Assembly (NCBI RefSeq): GCF_002155915.1
Contig: NZ_MUME01000009.1
Span: forward strand, 1 to 54,311
Origin: Streptomyces thermovulgaris
Lineage (GTDB): Bacteria > Actinomycetota > Actinomycetes > Streptomycetales > Streptomycetaceae
Direction of reading: 5' to 3'
DNA: 54,311 nucleotides
Notes under the pieces: model-generated
Told to the model about the DNA's origin: nothing
The model's input: the letters and a program-made list of their open reading frames with translations, nothing else
Databases searched by the model: none
Shown: piece by piece, positions 13,699 through 22,901 of the stretch
Layout: the number at the start of each line of letters is the position of its first letter
Numbering within the stretch: the stretch's first letter is position 1
Position numbers and translations under genes: made by a program

Positions 13699-14592
13699 AT
13701 GACGCACGCGATGCTGAAGGGGTCGAACGTCCCGGTGGAGGCCGGCACGGTACGGGCCGTGGTGCGCTGGGCGCCCGGGCAGGAGCTCCCGGACGTGGAC
13801 GCCTCGGCACTGCTCCTGGGTCCCGACGACCGGGTGCGCTCCGACGAGGACTTCGTCTTCTACAACCAGCCCCGGCATCCCTCCGGGGCGGTGTGGCGGC
13901 TCGGCAAGAAGCGGGTCGCCGACGGTCTGACGGACAGCATCCAGACCGATCTCACCGGCGTCGATCCGGAGGTCAACCGGATCCTGCTGGTCGCCTCGGC
14001 GGACGGCGTCACCTTCGACCGCGTACACGCCCTGCGCATCCTGCTGTACGACGCGGCGGTCCCCGAGGGCGAGCCGCTGGCGTATTTCGACGTCAAGCCG
14101 GAGACCGGTCAGGAGACCGCGTTGATCTGCGGCGAGCTGTACCGGCGGGGGGACGGCTGGAAGTTCCGGGCACTCGGTGAGGGCTACACCGACGGCCTGA
14201 AGGGCCTTGCGACCGACTTCGGCATCTCGGTGGACGAGTCGGAGGAGGCGCAGCCGGCCTCGCAGCCGCTGCCTCCCGAGCAGCCCGCACCGGCGGCCCC
14301 GACGGCGACCGTGGCTCCGCCGCCCACGGCGGCACCGGCGGCCCCGGCGACGCCGCCCACGGCTCCGCCGCCGCCCCCGACGGCTCCTCCCTCGGCTCCC
14401 ACGGCCCCGGTGCCCGCGGTGGGGGTTCCGGCGGCTCCCGCGGCGGGGTACGGGTACCCGTACCCGACCAGTCAGCCGGCCTACGGCTACCCTCCGGCGC
14501 CGCCGGCCCCGGCGGCCGGGTACGGGTATCCGCCCGTGCCCGACCCGGAGTTCCGGCTGCCGCCGCAGGGGCCGCAGTTCATCGGACGGTGA
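13699..14592 (+). CDS. TerD-family protein with proline-rich tail
   Basis: A 297-aa protein. Residues 1-178 are a TerD fold: [52 protein letters not shown] and [12 protein letters not shown]. The acidic calcium loop present in the classical paralogues ([11 protein letters not shown]) is replaced by [11 protein letters not shown], so calcium binding at that site is doubtful. Residues about 185-297 are a Pro/Ala/Thr-rich and Tyr/Gly-rich tail with GYGYP repeats, probably disordered and adhesive. The gene is divergent from the CitE operon and alone in its orientation. TerD proteins are cytoplasmic stress proteins linked to tellurite resistance. Confidence 0.9.
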   Translation: MTHAMLKGSNVPVEAGTVRAVVRWAPGQELPDVDASALLLGPDDRVRSDEDFVFYNQPRHPSGAVWRLGKKRVADGLTDSIQTDLTGVDPEVNRILLVASADGVTFDRVHALRILLYDAAVPEGEPLAYFDVKPETGQETALICGELYRRGDGWKFRALGEGYTDGLKGLATDFGISVDESEEAQPASQPLPPEQPAPAAPTATVAPPPTAAPAAPATPPTAPPPPPTAPPSAPTAPVPAVGVPAAPAAGYGYPYPTSQPAYGYPPAPPAPAAGYGYPPVPDPEFRLPPQGPQFIGR

Positions 14593-14611
14593 GGGGGCGC
14601 CCGCCCGGGGC

Positions 14612-14635
14612 GCCCCTGCCCCGAGGGGCAGGGGC
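14612..14635. terminator. Bidirectional terminator between TerD-like and TerA-like genes
   Basis: GCCCCTGCCCC (14612-14622) and its exact complement (14625-14635) are separated by only GA. The perfect 11-bp stem lies in the 69-bp gap between convergent genes. Confidence 0.75.
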
Positions 14636-14661
14636 GGACGCGTCCGCCCGCGGCCGGGGCG

Positions 14662-15399
14662 TCACCGGCCGGTCCTGGACTTGTAGGCCCTGCCCCACTG
14701 GAGCCCCCAGCCGTAGAGGTGGTCCAGCTCCGACTGGAAGCCGTAGACGAACCTCACCTCGCGGTGGACGATCACCTCGCCCTTGACGTTCTCGAGGAGC
14801 ACGACCGCGCAGGACCGGGCCTGCGGCTGGCGCTCGTCCAGGCCGATCTCGATCCGGGGGCCGCTGCTCGGGTACAGCGTGACGACCGCCTGGGTGCGGT
14901 CGAAGGCCGGGGTCTGGTCGTAGATGTAGACGAAGACCAGCAGCCGCTTGATGGCGTCCCACTGGTCGAGGTTGATGTAGAGGGTCTCACCCGACCCCGA
15001 TCCGAACCGGTCGTCGCCGCTGAGCTTGACGTACGGCGGTGCGTTCACGTCGCCCAGGAAGTTGCCGAGGGGCTGCACGACCCCCTTGGTGCCGTCGGCC
15101 AGCTCGTACATGCAGCCGAGGTCGAGGTCGACGTCGACCATGCTCTGGCCGTGCCCGAGCACCTCCGGCGGCTTGAGCGCCTTGAGGGGGTGCCGCAGCA
15201 GGCTCTGGCGGGCGGGGCCGCCGATGTCGGAGGTCCGCATCCGCCAGGACAGGTTGATGCGCAGATGCCCGGTGGCCGCGCCCTGCTTGGTCAGTGAGAT
15301 CCGGGAACGCCGTTTGGTCAGCTCGATCGCGGTGGTCGCCGCGTTGCCCGAGTCGAACTGGTTCGCGCGGCCCCCCAGCAGGCCGTCGAAGAGCCCCAT
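14662..15399 (-). CDS. TerA-like tellurium-resistance protein
   Basis: A 245-aa protein from ATG 15399 (MGLFDGLLGGRANQFDSGN); an in-frame ATG at 15429 would add ten residues without better signals. The central segment YELADGTKGVVQPLGNFLGD, followed by YVKLSGDDRFGSGSGETLYIN, is characteristic of TerA/TerF relatives in the TerD superfamily. The C-terminal half continues the beta-sandwich (DERQPQARSCAVVLLENVKG). No membrane segment is present. It lies between convergent TerD-like and same-strand DUF475 genes; with the three TerD paralogues and the TerC-like protein it belongs to the Ter stress module. Confidence 0.82.
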   Translation of the reverse strand: MGLFDGLLGGRANQFDSGNAATTAIELTKRRSRISLTKQGAATGHLRINLSWRMRTSDIGGPARQSLLRHPLKALKPPEVLGHGQSMVDVDLDLGCMYELADGTKGVVQPLGNFLGDVNAPPYVKLSGDDRFGSGSGETLYINLDQWDAIKRLLVFVYIYDQTPAFDRTQAVVTLYPSSGPRIEIGLDERQPQARSCAVVLLENVKGEVIVHREVRFVYGFQSELDHLYGWGLQWGRAYKSRTGR

Positions 15400-15555
15400 G
15401 TCCCGTAACCACCCCCTGGGGCCGCTCATCGGCCCCGTCCACGCGCATACGTCGGCGGGGCGGCCCCGAGGACCCGGCTCACGACGCCGTCGTCCACGTC
15501 GGACCGCCCCGCCCAGAAGCGTTCCTCACCGCGGGGGCCGTCACACCCCCGGCGG

Positions 15556-16701
15556 TCACGCCTGCGACGAGACCGCGGCCTTCTCGCCCGGGCCCGCCGC
15601 CTCCTCGGCCGCCGCCAGCGCGCGGTTGCGGCGCACGGAGGACCAGAAGGACCAGGCGATCAGCACCACGCCGATCAGGCCGGTGATGATCTCGTGGATC
15701 TGGTACTGAATGGTGATCATGAGGATCACGGCCAGCGCGCCGATCGCGTAGTGCGCCCCGTGCTCCAGGTAGACGTACTCGTCGAGGGTGCCCTGGCGGA
15801 CCAGGTAGACCGTGAGCGAACGGACGTACATGGCGCCGATGCCCAGGCCGAGGGCCATCATGATGATGTCGTTGGTGATGGCGAAGGCGCCGATCACGCC
15901 GTCGAAGGAGAACGACGCGTCCAGGACCTCCAGGTAGAGGAACAGGAAGAACGCGGCCTTGCCGGCCAGGGCCACGGCCGAACGTTTCCTGCCGGTGCGC
16001 GCGGCCTCCTCCTCCGCCTCGTGCTCGCGCTCCTCCTCTTCCTCGAGCTTGTTCTCGAAGTAGCCGGAAAGACCGCCGACGACCATGTACGTGATCAGGC
16101 CGGCGACACCGGCGATCAGCACCGTCTCCGTCTTGTCGGCGTGACCGCCGCCGTGCTGGTGGGCCTGGGTGGCGACGGTGAAGGAGCTGATCAGCAGGAC
16201 CACCAGGGCGATGCAGGCCGACAGCATGTCGACCTTGCCCAGCTTGGCCAGCGGCCGCTCGATCCAGTGCAGCCACTTGATCTCCCGGTCCTCGAAGATG
16301 AAGTCCAGGAAGATCATCAACAGGAACATGCCGCCGAAGGCGGCGATCGCCGGATGGGCGTCGGTCACCAGCTCCTGGTAGCGGTCCTTGTCGGTGAGCG
16401 CGAGATCGACGGCCTCGAGGGGCCCCATGCCGGCGCTGACGGCGACGATCACGACCGGGAAGACCAGCCGCATGCCGAAGACCGCGATGAGAATGCCGAT
16501 CGTGAGGAAGATCTTCTGCCAGAAGGCATTCATCTTCTTCAGGATCCCGGCGTTGACGACCGCGTTGTCGAAGGACAGCGAGATCTCGAGGACGGACAGG
16601 ATCGCCACGACGCCGAAGGCGACCCATCCCCCGTAGAAGAACGCGGCGACCAGGCCGAGCGCGGTGACCGCGAACGACCACCCGAAGGTTTTCAGAACCA
16701 C
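15556..16701 (-). CDS. DUF475 integral membrane protein, TerC-like
   Basis: A 381-aa polytopic membrane protein with about eight hydrophobic helices. Two internally related acidic intramembrane motifs, EISLSFDNAVVNAGILKKM (about 40-58) and LDASFSFDGVIGAFAITND (about 250-268), are the TerC/DUF475 hallmark and are proposed metal-coordinating sites. A Glu-rich, Lys/Arg-containing cytoplasmic loop (about 205-230) and a His-rich patch (HQHGGGH) separate the halves. TerC-like proteins act in metal ion efflux and scaffold Ter complexes at the membrane. It lies 51 bp downstream of a terD gene on the same strand, so it may be co-transcribed with it. Confidence 0.92.
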   Translation of the reverse strand: MVLKTFGWSFAVTALGLVAAFFYGGWVAFGVVAILSVLEISLSFDNAVVNAGILKKMNAFWQKIFLTIGILIAVFGMRLVFPVVIVAVSAGMGPLEAVDLALTDKDRYQELVTDAHPAIAAFGGMFLLMIFLDFIFEDREIKWLHWIERPLAKLGKVDMLSACIALVVLLISSFTVATQAHQHGGGHADKTETVLIAGVAGLITYMVVGGLSGYFENKLEEEEEREHEAEEEAARTGRKRSAVALAGKAAFFLFLYLEVLDASFSFDGVIGAFAITNDIIMMALGLGIGAMYVRSLTVYLVRQGTLDEYVYLEHGAHYAIGALAVILMITIQYQIHEIITGLIGVVLIAWSFWSSVRRNRALAAAEEAAGPGEKAAVSSQA

Positions 16702-16752
16702 TGGTTACCCAATCCGTACGTGTACGGGTCTCCCCCGCGCCGCACTACGGCT

Positions 16753-17331
16753 TCACGAAACATTGACTCCGAAGTCTAGAGCGATTCCCCGCAGCCCCGA
16801 CGCGTACCCCTGTCCCACGGCCCGGAACTTCCATTCGCCCCGGTAGCGGTAGAGCTCGCCGAAGATCATGGCGGTCTCGGTGGAGGCGTCCTCGCTCAGG
16901 TCGTAGCGGGCGAGTTCCTGGCCGTCGGTCTGGTTGACGACCCGGATGAAGGCATTGGAGACCTGGCCGAAGGACTGGCCCCGCTCGTCGGCCAGGTGGA
17001 TCGAGACGGGAAAAACGATCTTTTCGCACTGCGGCGGCACCTTGCCGAGGTCCACGAGGATCACCTCGTCGTCGCCCTCGCCCTCACCGGTGAGATTGTC
17101 ACCGGTGTGCTCCACCGACCCGTCCGGGCTCCTGAGATTGTTGTAGAAGACGAACCACTCGTCGCCCAGCACCCGGTTGTTGCCGGCGCACAGCAGGGCG
17201 CTGGCATCGAGGTCGAAGGGTGCTCCGGTGGTGGAGCGCGCGTCCCAGCCGAGCCCCACCATGACATGGGTCAGGTTGGGTGCGGCCTTGGAGAGGGAGA
17301 CATTGCCCCCCTTGGCGAGCGTGACGCCCAT
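16753..17331 (-). CDS. terD: TerD-family calcium-binding stress protein
   Basis: A 192-aa protein of usual TerD length. It has [15 protein letters not shown] at the start, then FDLDASALL, the acidic loop [40 protein letters not shown] and [13 protein letters not shown]. The conserved acidic residues are those known to bind Ca2+ in this family. It is paralogous to the next upstream gene, with long identical stretches. A terminator-like hairpin at 17377-17408 separates the two, so this gene probably has its own promoter and may be co-transcribed with the DUF475 gene downstream. Confidence 0.95.
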   Translation of the reverse strand: MGVTLAKGGNVSLSKAAPNLTHVMVGLGWDARSTTGAPFDLDASALLCAGNNRVLGDEWFVFYNNLRSPDGSVEHTGDNLTGEGEGDDEVILVDLGKVPPQCEKIVFPVSIHLADERGQSFGQVSNAFIRVVNQTDGQELARYDLSEDASTETAMIFGELYRYRGEWKFRAVGQGYASGLRGIALDFGVNVS

Positions 17332-17376
17332 GTGCGGATCCTCCCCGTGACGGTGCCGGTGTGGTTGTCCTGCACG

Positions 17377-17408
17377 TCCGGCGCCGCGCTGAAACGCGCG
17401 GCGCCGGA
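17377..17408 (-). terminator. Hairpin between the two terD genes
   Basis: TCCGGCGCCGCGC (17377-17389) pairs perfectly with 17396-17408 around a six-nt TGAAAC loop. It lies downstream of the first terD and upstream of the second. It has no U tract, so termination or mRNA-processing roles are both possible. Confidence 0.6.
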
Positions 17409-17452
17409 TGTACGGGATCGCGATCGGGATTTCCGGTGGTCCGGACCCGTGC

Positions 17453-18028
17453 TCAGACGTTCACACCGAAGTCCTGGGCGATGCCGCGCAGACCCGAGGC
17501 GTAGCCCTGGCCGATGGCGCGGAACTTCCACTCCGCGCCGTGGCGGTAGAGCTCGCCGAAGATCATGGCGGTCTCGGTGGAGGCGTCCTCGCTCAGGTCG
17601 TAGCGGGCGATCTCCGCACCGCCCGCCTGGTTCACCACGCGGATGTAGGCGTTGCGGACCTGTCCGAAGGACTGCTGGCGGTTCTCGGCGTCGTAGATCG
17701 ACACCGGGAAGACGATCTTCTCGACGTCGGCCGGGACGGCAGCGAGGTTCACCTTGATCACCTCGTCGTCGCCCTCGCCCTCACCGGTGAGGTTGTCACC
17801 GGTGTGCTCGACCGAGCCGTCGGGGCTCTTGAGGTTGTTGAAGAAGACGAAGTGCTGGTCGCTGACGACCTTGCCGGAGCTGTTCAGCAGCAGCGCACTG
17901 GCGTCGAGGTCGAAGTCGGCGCCCGTCGTGGTGCGGGCGTCCCAGCCCAGGCCGACGAGGACCGCGGTCAGGCCCGGGGCCTCCTTCGTCAGCGATACGT
18001 TGCCGCCCTTGCTGAGGCTGACTCCCAC
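17453..18028 (-). CDS. terD: TerD-family calcium-binding stress protein
   Basis: A 191-aa protein. GTG 18028 is preceded by GGAGGA and gives the canonical N terminus [15 protein letters not shown]. It carries [41 protein letters not shown] and a FGVNV C terminus. It is highly similar to the neighbouring terD, suggesting tandem duplication. In Streptomyces, TerD paralogues have been linked to tellurite and oxidative stress and to developmental calcium effects; the specific role here is inferred from the family. Confidence 0.95.
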   Translation of the reverse strand: MGVSLSKGGNVSLTKEAPGLTAVLVGLGWDARTTTGADFDLDASALLLNSSGKVVSDQHFVFFNNLKSPDGSVEHTGDNLTGEGEGDDEVIKVNLAAVPADVEKIVFPVSIYDAENRQQSFGQVRNAYIRVVNQAGGAEIARYDLSEDASTETAMIFGELYRHGAEWKFRAIGQGYASGLRGIAQDFGVNV

Positions 18029-18164
18029 GAGTCCTCCATTGGTTGTCCGGGGGCGGGGAGCCCCGTCGTGCATCGGATGTCGGGTCAACGACTCGATCGT
18101 AGTGACGGGTTCCCGGCCCATGCAGACCTTCAGGACGTCGAGTCGCCGGTGTCGGGTTCCCGGA

Positions 18165-18623
18165 TCACAGGGCCTCGAGCGCCTTGACGTAGTCGTTCAG
18201 GTCACGGGCGTCCGGCAGGTCGTTGACCACGGTCCAGCGCACGACGCCCTCCTTGTCGATGATGAAGGTGCCGCGCAGGGCGCAGCCCTTGTTCCCGTCG
18301 AAGACGCCGTAGGCGCGGGACGTGTCGCCGTGCGGCCAGAAGTCGCTCAGCAGCGGGTACTCCAGGTTCTCCTGCTCGGCGAAGACACGCAGGGTGTGGA
18401 TGGAGTCGTTGGAGACGGCCAGCAGCTGGGTGTCGTCGTTGACGAACTTCGGCAGGTTGTCGCGCAGCGCGCACAGCTCACCGGTGCACACGCCGGTGAA
18501 GGCGAACGGGTAGAAGAGCAGCACCACGTTCTTCTCGCCGCGGAAGTCGGACAGCCTCACGGTGCGGCCGTGGTTGTCCTTGAGCTCGAAGTCGGGTGCC
18601 TTGTCGCCGACCTGGATCGCCAT
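18165..18623 (-). CDS. Peroxiredoxin, AhpE/TSA type
   Basis: A 152-aa protein with the AhpC-TSA thioredoxin fold: [18 protein letters not shown], then [19 protein letters not shown] with the peroxidatic Cys in the T-x-x-C motif and a second Cys four residues later, then SDFWPHG and [10 protein letters not shown]. It reduces H2O2 and organic peroxides. The length and VCTGELC motif fit the AhpE-like one-Cys or atypical two-Cys group. It is monocistronic and 136 bp upstream of the terD gene; DUF3052 lies upstream on the same strand. Confidence 0.93.
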   Translation of the reverse strand: MAIQVGDKAPDFELKDNHGRTVRLSDFRGEKNVVLLFYPFAFTGVCTGELCALRDNLPKFVNDDTQLLAVSNDSIHTLRVFAEQENLEYPLLSDFWPHGDTSRAYGVFDGNKGCALRGTFIIDKEGVVRWTVVNDLPDARDLNDYVKALEAL

Positions 18624-18843
18624 CGTCCTGCTTTTCCCTTCGGTGGACTGTTCGGGTGGAACCACCCTACGCAGTGATCACCTCGGGCCGTCGGACGGGC
18701 CGGGCACGGGCCGGCCCGTCCGGCGCTCGGACGAAGAGCCGTCGGGCCGGCGAAAGGGGATTCTCCGGGGCGCGCGGCCCCCGGGCCGGCCGCGCCGGCC
18801 GAGGTCACCGCACGGTCGCCGAGCGGTCGCCGAAGGGGAACGG

Positions 18844-19281
18844 TCACCGCTTCGACTTCGCCGCCTTCGGCGTCACCAGACGGCTGCCGCTCCAGTCCTT
18901 GCCCACGCTGACGCTCTTGCTCGCCGTCAGGCCCGCCGTGGTCGCGGCTTCGGAGATGTCGCTCGGCTCCACGTACCCCGCACGGCCGGTCTTCGGCGTG
19001 AGAAGCAGGATCGCACCACCTTCTTCGATGTACGTGGTGGCGTCCACCAACGCATCCGTCAGGTCGCCGTCCTCGTCGCGGAACCACAGCACCACGGCGT
19101 CGGCCACGTCGTCGTAGTCCTCGTCCACGAGCTCGCCGCCGATCGCGTCCTCGATGGCGTCACGGAGCTCCTGGTCGACGTCGTCGTCGTAGCCGATCTC
19201 CTGGACCACCTGCCCGGGCCGGAACCCCAGCCTGACGGCCGGGTTCGTCCGCTCCTCCGCGTGGTCCGCGGTCGCGCTCAC
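18844..19281 (-). CDS. DUF3052 family protein
   Basis: A 145-aa acidic protein. GTG 19281 follows AGGAGG at 7 nt. Features are LGFRPGQVVQEIGYDDDVDQELRDAIED, an acidic middle (ELVDEDYDDVADAV), and a C-terminal SVGKDWSGSRLVTPK. This is the DUF3052 pattern conserved in actinobacteria next to the aceE-type pyruvate dehydrogenase. No catalytic motif and no membrane segment is visible. The divergent aceE gene lies 457 bp away. Confidence 0.85.
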   Translation of the reverse strand: MSATADHAEERTNPAVRLGFRPGQVVQEIGYDDDVDQELRDAIEDAIGGELVDEDYDDVADAVVLWFRDEDGDLTDALVDATTYIEEGGAILLLTPKTGRAGYVEPSDISEAATTAGLTASKSVSVGKDWSGSRLVTPKAAKSKR

Positions 19282-19738
19282 GGGTTGCCTCCTGATGATG
19301 TTGCGATATAGGTCTTCTAGCCACGCGCGTGCGCGAAGCATTGGCCGTAGTCCACACGGGCGGGCCGGATCGCGCAAGTACCCAACGGTTCGGACCGTCG
19401 AAACGGTGACGATCCCGGCGGTGTCGCCGCAACTCCTGACACGGTATCGCGGTCGGCGGTGACACACACCACACCCTTCTGCCCGGTTTGCGCGTCCGGG
19501 AACCGGGCGCGGGCAGGAGACGCACGGGGGCGCTTTTGTTACCTCGGGGTAGAGATGACGCCCGGCTCCCGCGAGGTACACGATGGGGAACGATGCGGGC
19601 GCGGGCAGGCGAACCGGCCCGAACCCGGGAAAAATCCAGAACAGCTCCAGAACAGCCCCTAGAACACCTTTTCGAACACCCCAGACATGTCAGCAGCACG
19701 TCCCAGGTATGTCAGCCCTCTGACAGGTGAGGAACACC
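19282..19738. promoter_or_regulatory. Divergent intergenic region DUF3052 / aceE with repeats
   Basis: A 457-bp gene-free stretch. Just before the aceE start are two ATGTCAGC direct repeats (19687-19694 and 19709-19716), 22 bp apart or two helical turns. The second begins an inverted repeat TGTCAGCCCTCTGACA (19710-19725) that abuts the ribosome binding site. Such an arrangement is a candidate operator or 5'-UTR hairpin for pyruvate dehydrogenase control. A candidate RNA leader between 19540 and 19680 has no recognised riboswitch motif. Confidence 0.45.
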
Positions 19739-22486
19739 GTGGCTTCCGGACCCGATCGAAACCCGATCATCATCGGCGGTCTTCCGAGTCAGGTTCCTGA
19801 CTTCGACCCCGAGGAGACCCAGGAGTGGCTCGACTCTCTCGACGCCGCCATCAAGGAGCGGGGCCGGGAGAGGGCCCGCTACCTCATGCTCCGGCTGATC
19901 GAGCGCGCCCGCGAGAAGCGCGTGGCCGTGCCCGAGATGCGCAGCACGGACTACGTCAACACCATCCCCACCAAGAACGAGCCGTTCTTCCCCGGCAATG
20001 AGGAGATCGAACGCAGGATCCTCAACGCCACCCGCTGGAACGCGGCGGTGATGGTCTCCCGCGCCCAGCGCCCGGGCATCAGCGTCGGCGGCCACATCGC
20101 CACCTTCGCCTCCTCCGCCTCTCTCTACGACGTCGGCTTCAACCACTTCTTCCGCGGCAAGGACGACGGCCGCGGCGGCGACCAGATCTTCTTCCAGGGA
20201 CACGCCTCACCGGGCATCTACGCGCGCGCGTACCTGCTGGACCGGCTCACCGAGGAGCATCTGGACGGCTTCCGCCAGGAGAAGTCCAAGGCGCCCTACG
20301 GACTGCCCAGCTATCCCCATCCGCGCTCGATGCCGGACTTCTGGGAGTTCCCGACCGTCTCCATGGGCCTCGGGCCGATCAGCGCGATCTACCAGGCCCG
20401 GATGAACCGCTACCTGCACGCGCGCGGGATCGCGGACACCTCCGAGTCGCATGTGTGGGCGTTCCTCGGCGACGGCGAGATGGACGAGCCGGAGTCGATC
20501 GGCCAGCTGTCCCTCGCCGCCCGTGAGGGCCTGGACAACCTGACCTTCGTGGTCAACTGCAATCTGCAGCGCCTGGACGGCCCGGTGCGGGGCAACGGCA
20601 AGATCATCCAGGAGCTGGAGTCGATCTTCCGCGGCGCCGGCTGGAACGTGATCAAGCTGATCTGGGACCGCTCCTGGGACCCGCTGCTGGCCCAGGACCG
20701 CGACGGCGTGCTGGTCAACAAGATGAACACCACGCCGGACGGCCAGTTCCAGACCTACGCCACCGAGTCCGGCGCGTACATCCGCGAGCACTTCTTCGGC
20801 GACGACCACCGGCTGCGCAAGATGGTCGAGAACATGACCGACCACCAGATCCTGATGCTGGGGCGCGGCGGTCACGACCACCGCAAGATCTACGCGGCGT
20901 ACAAGGCGGCCCTGGAGCACAAGGGCCAGCCGACGGTGATCCTGGCCAAGACGATCAAGGGCTGGACGCTCGGCCCGAACTTCGAGGGCCGCAACGCCAC
21001 CCACCAGATGAAGAAGCTGACGGTCGCCGACCTCAAGCACTTCCGCGACCGTCTGCACCTGCCGATCCCCGACAAGGCGCTGGAGTCCGGCCTGCCGCCG
21101 TACTACCACCCGGGCCGCGACAGCGAGGAGATCCAGTACATGCACGACCGCCGCAGGAGCTGCGGCGGCTATGTGCCGACCCGGATCGTGCGCTCCAAGC
21201 CCCTGCGCCTGCCGGACGACAAGACGTACGCGTCCGTGAAGAAGGGCTCGGGCCAGCAGCCCATCGCCACCACCATGGCCTTCGTCCGGCTGCTGAAGGA
21301 CCTCATCCGGGACAAGGAGATCGGCCGGCGGTTCGTACTGATCGCGCCCGACGAGTACCGCACCTTCGGCATGGACTCCTTCTTCCCGAGCGCGAAGATC
21401 TACAACCCGCTGGGCCAGCAGTACGAGTCGGTGGACCGGGATCTGCTGCTCGCCTACAAGGAGTCGCCGACCGGGCAGATGCTGCACGACGGCATCTCCG
21501 AGGCCGGCTGCGTGGCCTCGCTGATCGCGGCGGGCTCCGCGTACGCCACGCACGGCGAACCGCTGATCCCGGTGTACGTCTTCTACTCGATGTTCGGCTT
21601 CCAGCGCACCGGCGACCAGTTCTGGCAGATGGCCGACCAGATGGCGCGCGGTTTCGTCCTGGGAGCGACCGCCGGCCGCACGACCCTGACCGGCGAGGGG
21701 TTGCAGCACGCCGACGGCCACTCGCATCTGCTCGCCTCGACCAACCCGGCGTGCGTGGCGTACGACCCGGCGTACGCGTACGAGATCGCGCACATCGTGC
21801 AGGAGGGGCTGCGCCGGATGTACGGCGGCGACGAGCAGCACCCGCACGGCGAGGACGTCTTCTACTACCTCACCGTCTACAACGAGCCGATCCCGCAGCC
21901 GGCCGAGCCGGCGGACGTGGACGTCGAGGGCATCCTCAAGGGCCTGCACCGGATCGGCCGGGGCACCGCGGGCGAGATCCCGGCGCAGATCCTGGCGTCG
22001 GGCGTGGCGGTCCCGTGGGCGCTCGAGGCGCAGCAGATCCTCGCCCGGGAGTGGAACGTCAGGGCCGACGTCTGGTCGGCGACCTCCTGGAACGAGCTGC
22101 GGCGCGAGGCCGTGGCGTGCGAGGAGCACAACCTGCTGCACCCGGAGGAGGAGCAGCGGGTGCCGTGGGTGACGCGGAAGCTGAGCGGGGCCGAGGGGCC
22201 GTTCGTGGCCGTCTCCGACTGGATGCGCTCGGTGCCGGACCAGATCGCCCGCTGGGTGCCGGGGACCTACCAGTCGCTGGGCACCGACGGCTTCGGCTTC
22301 TCCGACACCCGGGGAGCGGCCCGGCGGTTCTTCCACGTCGACGCGCAGTCGATCGTGGTGGCCGTGCTGACGGAGCTGGCCCGCGAGGGCAAGGTCGACC
22401 GGTCGGTGCTGAAGCAGGCCATCGACCGCTACCGGCTCCTCGATGTGACGGCGGTCGTTCCGGGGACGGCGGGCGGGGACGCGTAG
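19739..22486 (+). CDS. aceE: Pyruvate dehydrogenase E1 component (homodimeric AceE)
   Basis: A 915-aa protein, the usual AceE length. It decarboxylates pyruvate with thiamine diphosphate and passes the acetyl group to E2 lipoyl domains. Visible signatures are [16 protein letters not shown] with the conserved His, [12 protein letters not shown] (ThDP/Mg site start), [19 protein letters not shown], the transketolase central domain [16 protein letters not shown], and a C-terminal domain beginning near residue 715. GTG 19739 is chosen over 19727 because GAGGA lies at 19729-19733. E2 and E3 genes are absent from the window, so this E1 works with subunits encoded elsewhere. No co-transcribed gene follows. 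Confidence 0.97.
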   Translation: MASGPDRNPIIIGGLPSQVPDFDPEETQEWLDSLDAAIKERGRERARYLMLRLIERAREKRVAVPEMRSTDYVNTIPTKNEPFFPGNEEIERRILNATRWNAAVMVSRAQRPGISVGGHIATFASSASLYDVGFNHFFRGKDDGRGGDQIFFQGHASPGIYARAYLLDRLTEEHLDGFRQEKSKAPYGLPSYPHPRSMPDFWEFPTVSMGLGPISAIYQARMNRYLHARGIADTSESHVWAFLGDGEMDEPESIGQLSLAAREGLDNLTFVVNCNLQRLDGPVRGNGKIIQELESIFRGAGWNVIKLIWDRSWDPLLAQDRDGVLVNKMNTTPDGQFQTYATESGAYIREHFFGDDHRLRKMVENMTDHQILMLGRGGHDHRKIYAAYKAALEHKGQPTVILAKTIKGWTLGPNFEGRNATHQMKKLTVADLKHFRDRLHLPIPDKALESGLPPYYHPGRDSEEIQYMHDRRRSCGGYVPTRIVRSKPLRLPDDKTYASVKKGSGQQPIATTMAFVRLLKDLIRDKEIGRRFVLIAPDEYRTFGMDSFFPSAKIYNPLGQQYESVDRDLLLAYKESPTGQMLHDGISEAGCVASLIAAGSAYATHGEPLIPVYVFYSMFGFQRTGDQFWQMADQMARGFVLGATAGRTTLTGEGLQHADGHSHLLASTNPACVAYDPAYAYEIAHIVQEGLRRMYGGDEQHPHGEDVFYYLTVYNEPIPQPAEPADVDVEGILKGLHRIGRGTAGEIPAQILASGVAVPWALEAQQILAREWNVRADVWSATSWNELRREAVACEEHNLLHPEEEQRVPWVTRKLSGAEGPFVAVSDWMRSVPDQIARWVPGTYQSLGTDGFGFSDTRGAARRFFHVDAQSIVVAVLTELAREGKVDRSVLKQAIDRYRLLDVTAVVPGTAGGDA

Positions 22487-22901
22487 GCGCCGCGGCTCCT
22501 TCCCGAAGACTCGGTCCCCGCGGACTTCTCCGCCCCGCCCGGGTGTCCCCGCCGCATCCGGGCCGGGGCCCGCCGTGCCCAAAACGGCCGTGCGCCCCGG
22601 GGCACGGCCCGGACGTGCGGTCCGGCCGGACGGCCCGGGGCGCCCGCGCGCTGTGCACCCGGGGCCCGCCGTCGTCGGCCTCCGTCCCGTCACCGGGCCG
22701 GAGCCGCCCCGGGTGCGGGGCTCGGGCGCCCCGGTTCCGTACCGGGAAGCCGCCCGCGCGCTGCCCCCCTCCAGCAGCGCGCGGCAGCCGCCCGTCCCCC
22801 GTTTTCATTCCCTGCGGAGGACTTGACCCACTGTCACCTGTGGTATGCACCGAAGGCGAGGGATCTTCGCCACGCTCACTCTGATGGGCGAATTCCGCCG
22901 G
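22487..22901. other. Gene-free GC-rich stretch between aceE and efflux gene
   Basis: About 415 bp between two convergent genes. I see no supported gene. It contains a hairpin GGCCGTGC/GCACGGCC (22586-22593 with 22602-22609, an 8-nt loop) that may be a bidirectional terminator. The remainder is low-complexity G/C sequence with no ribosome binding sites placed before open frames of Streptomyces codon bias. Confidence 0.5.

Noticed and set aside
13527..13748. 74-codon N-terminal extension of the CitE-like gene
   Set aside because: It crosses the promoter region, is not CitE-like, and GGGGAG directly precedes the ATG at 13526.
22487..22901. Small gene between aceE and the efflux gene
   Set aside because: Open frames here are short, lack ribosome binding sites and have no coherent codon bias.
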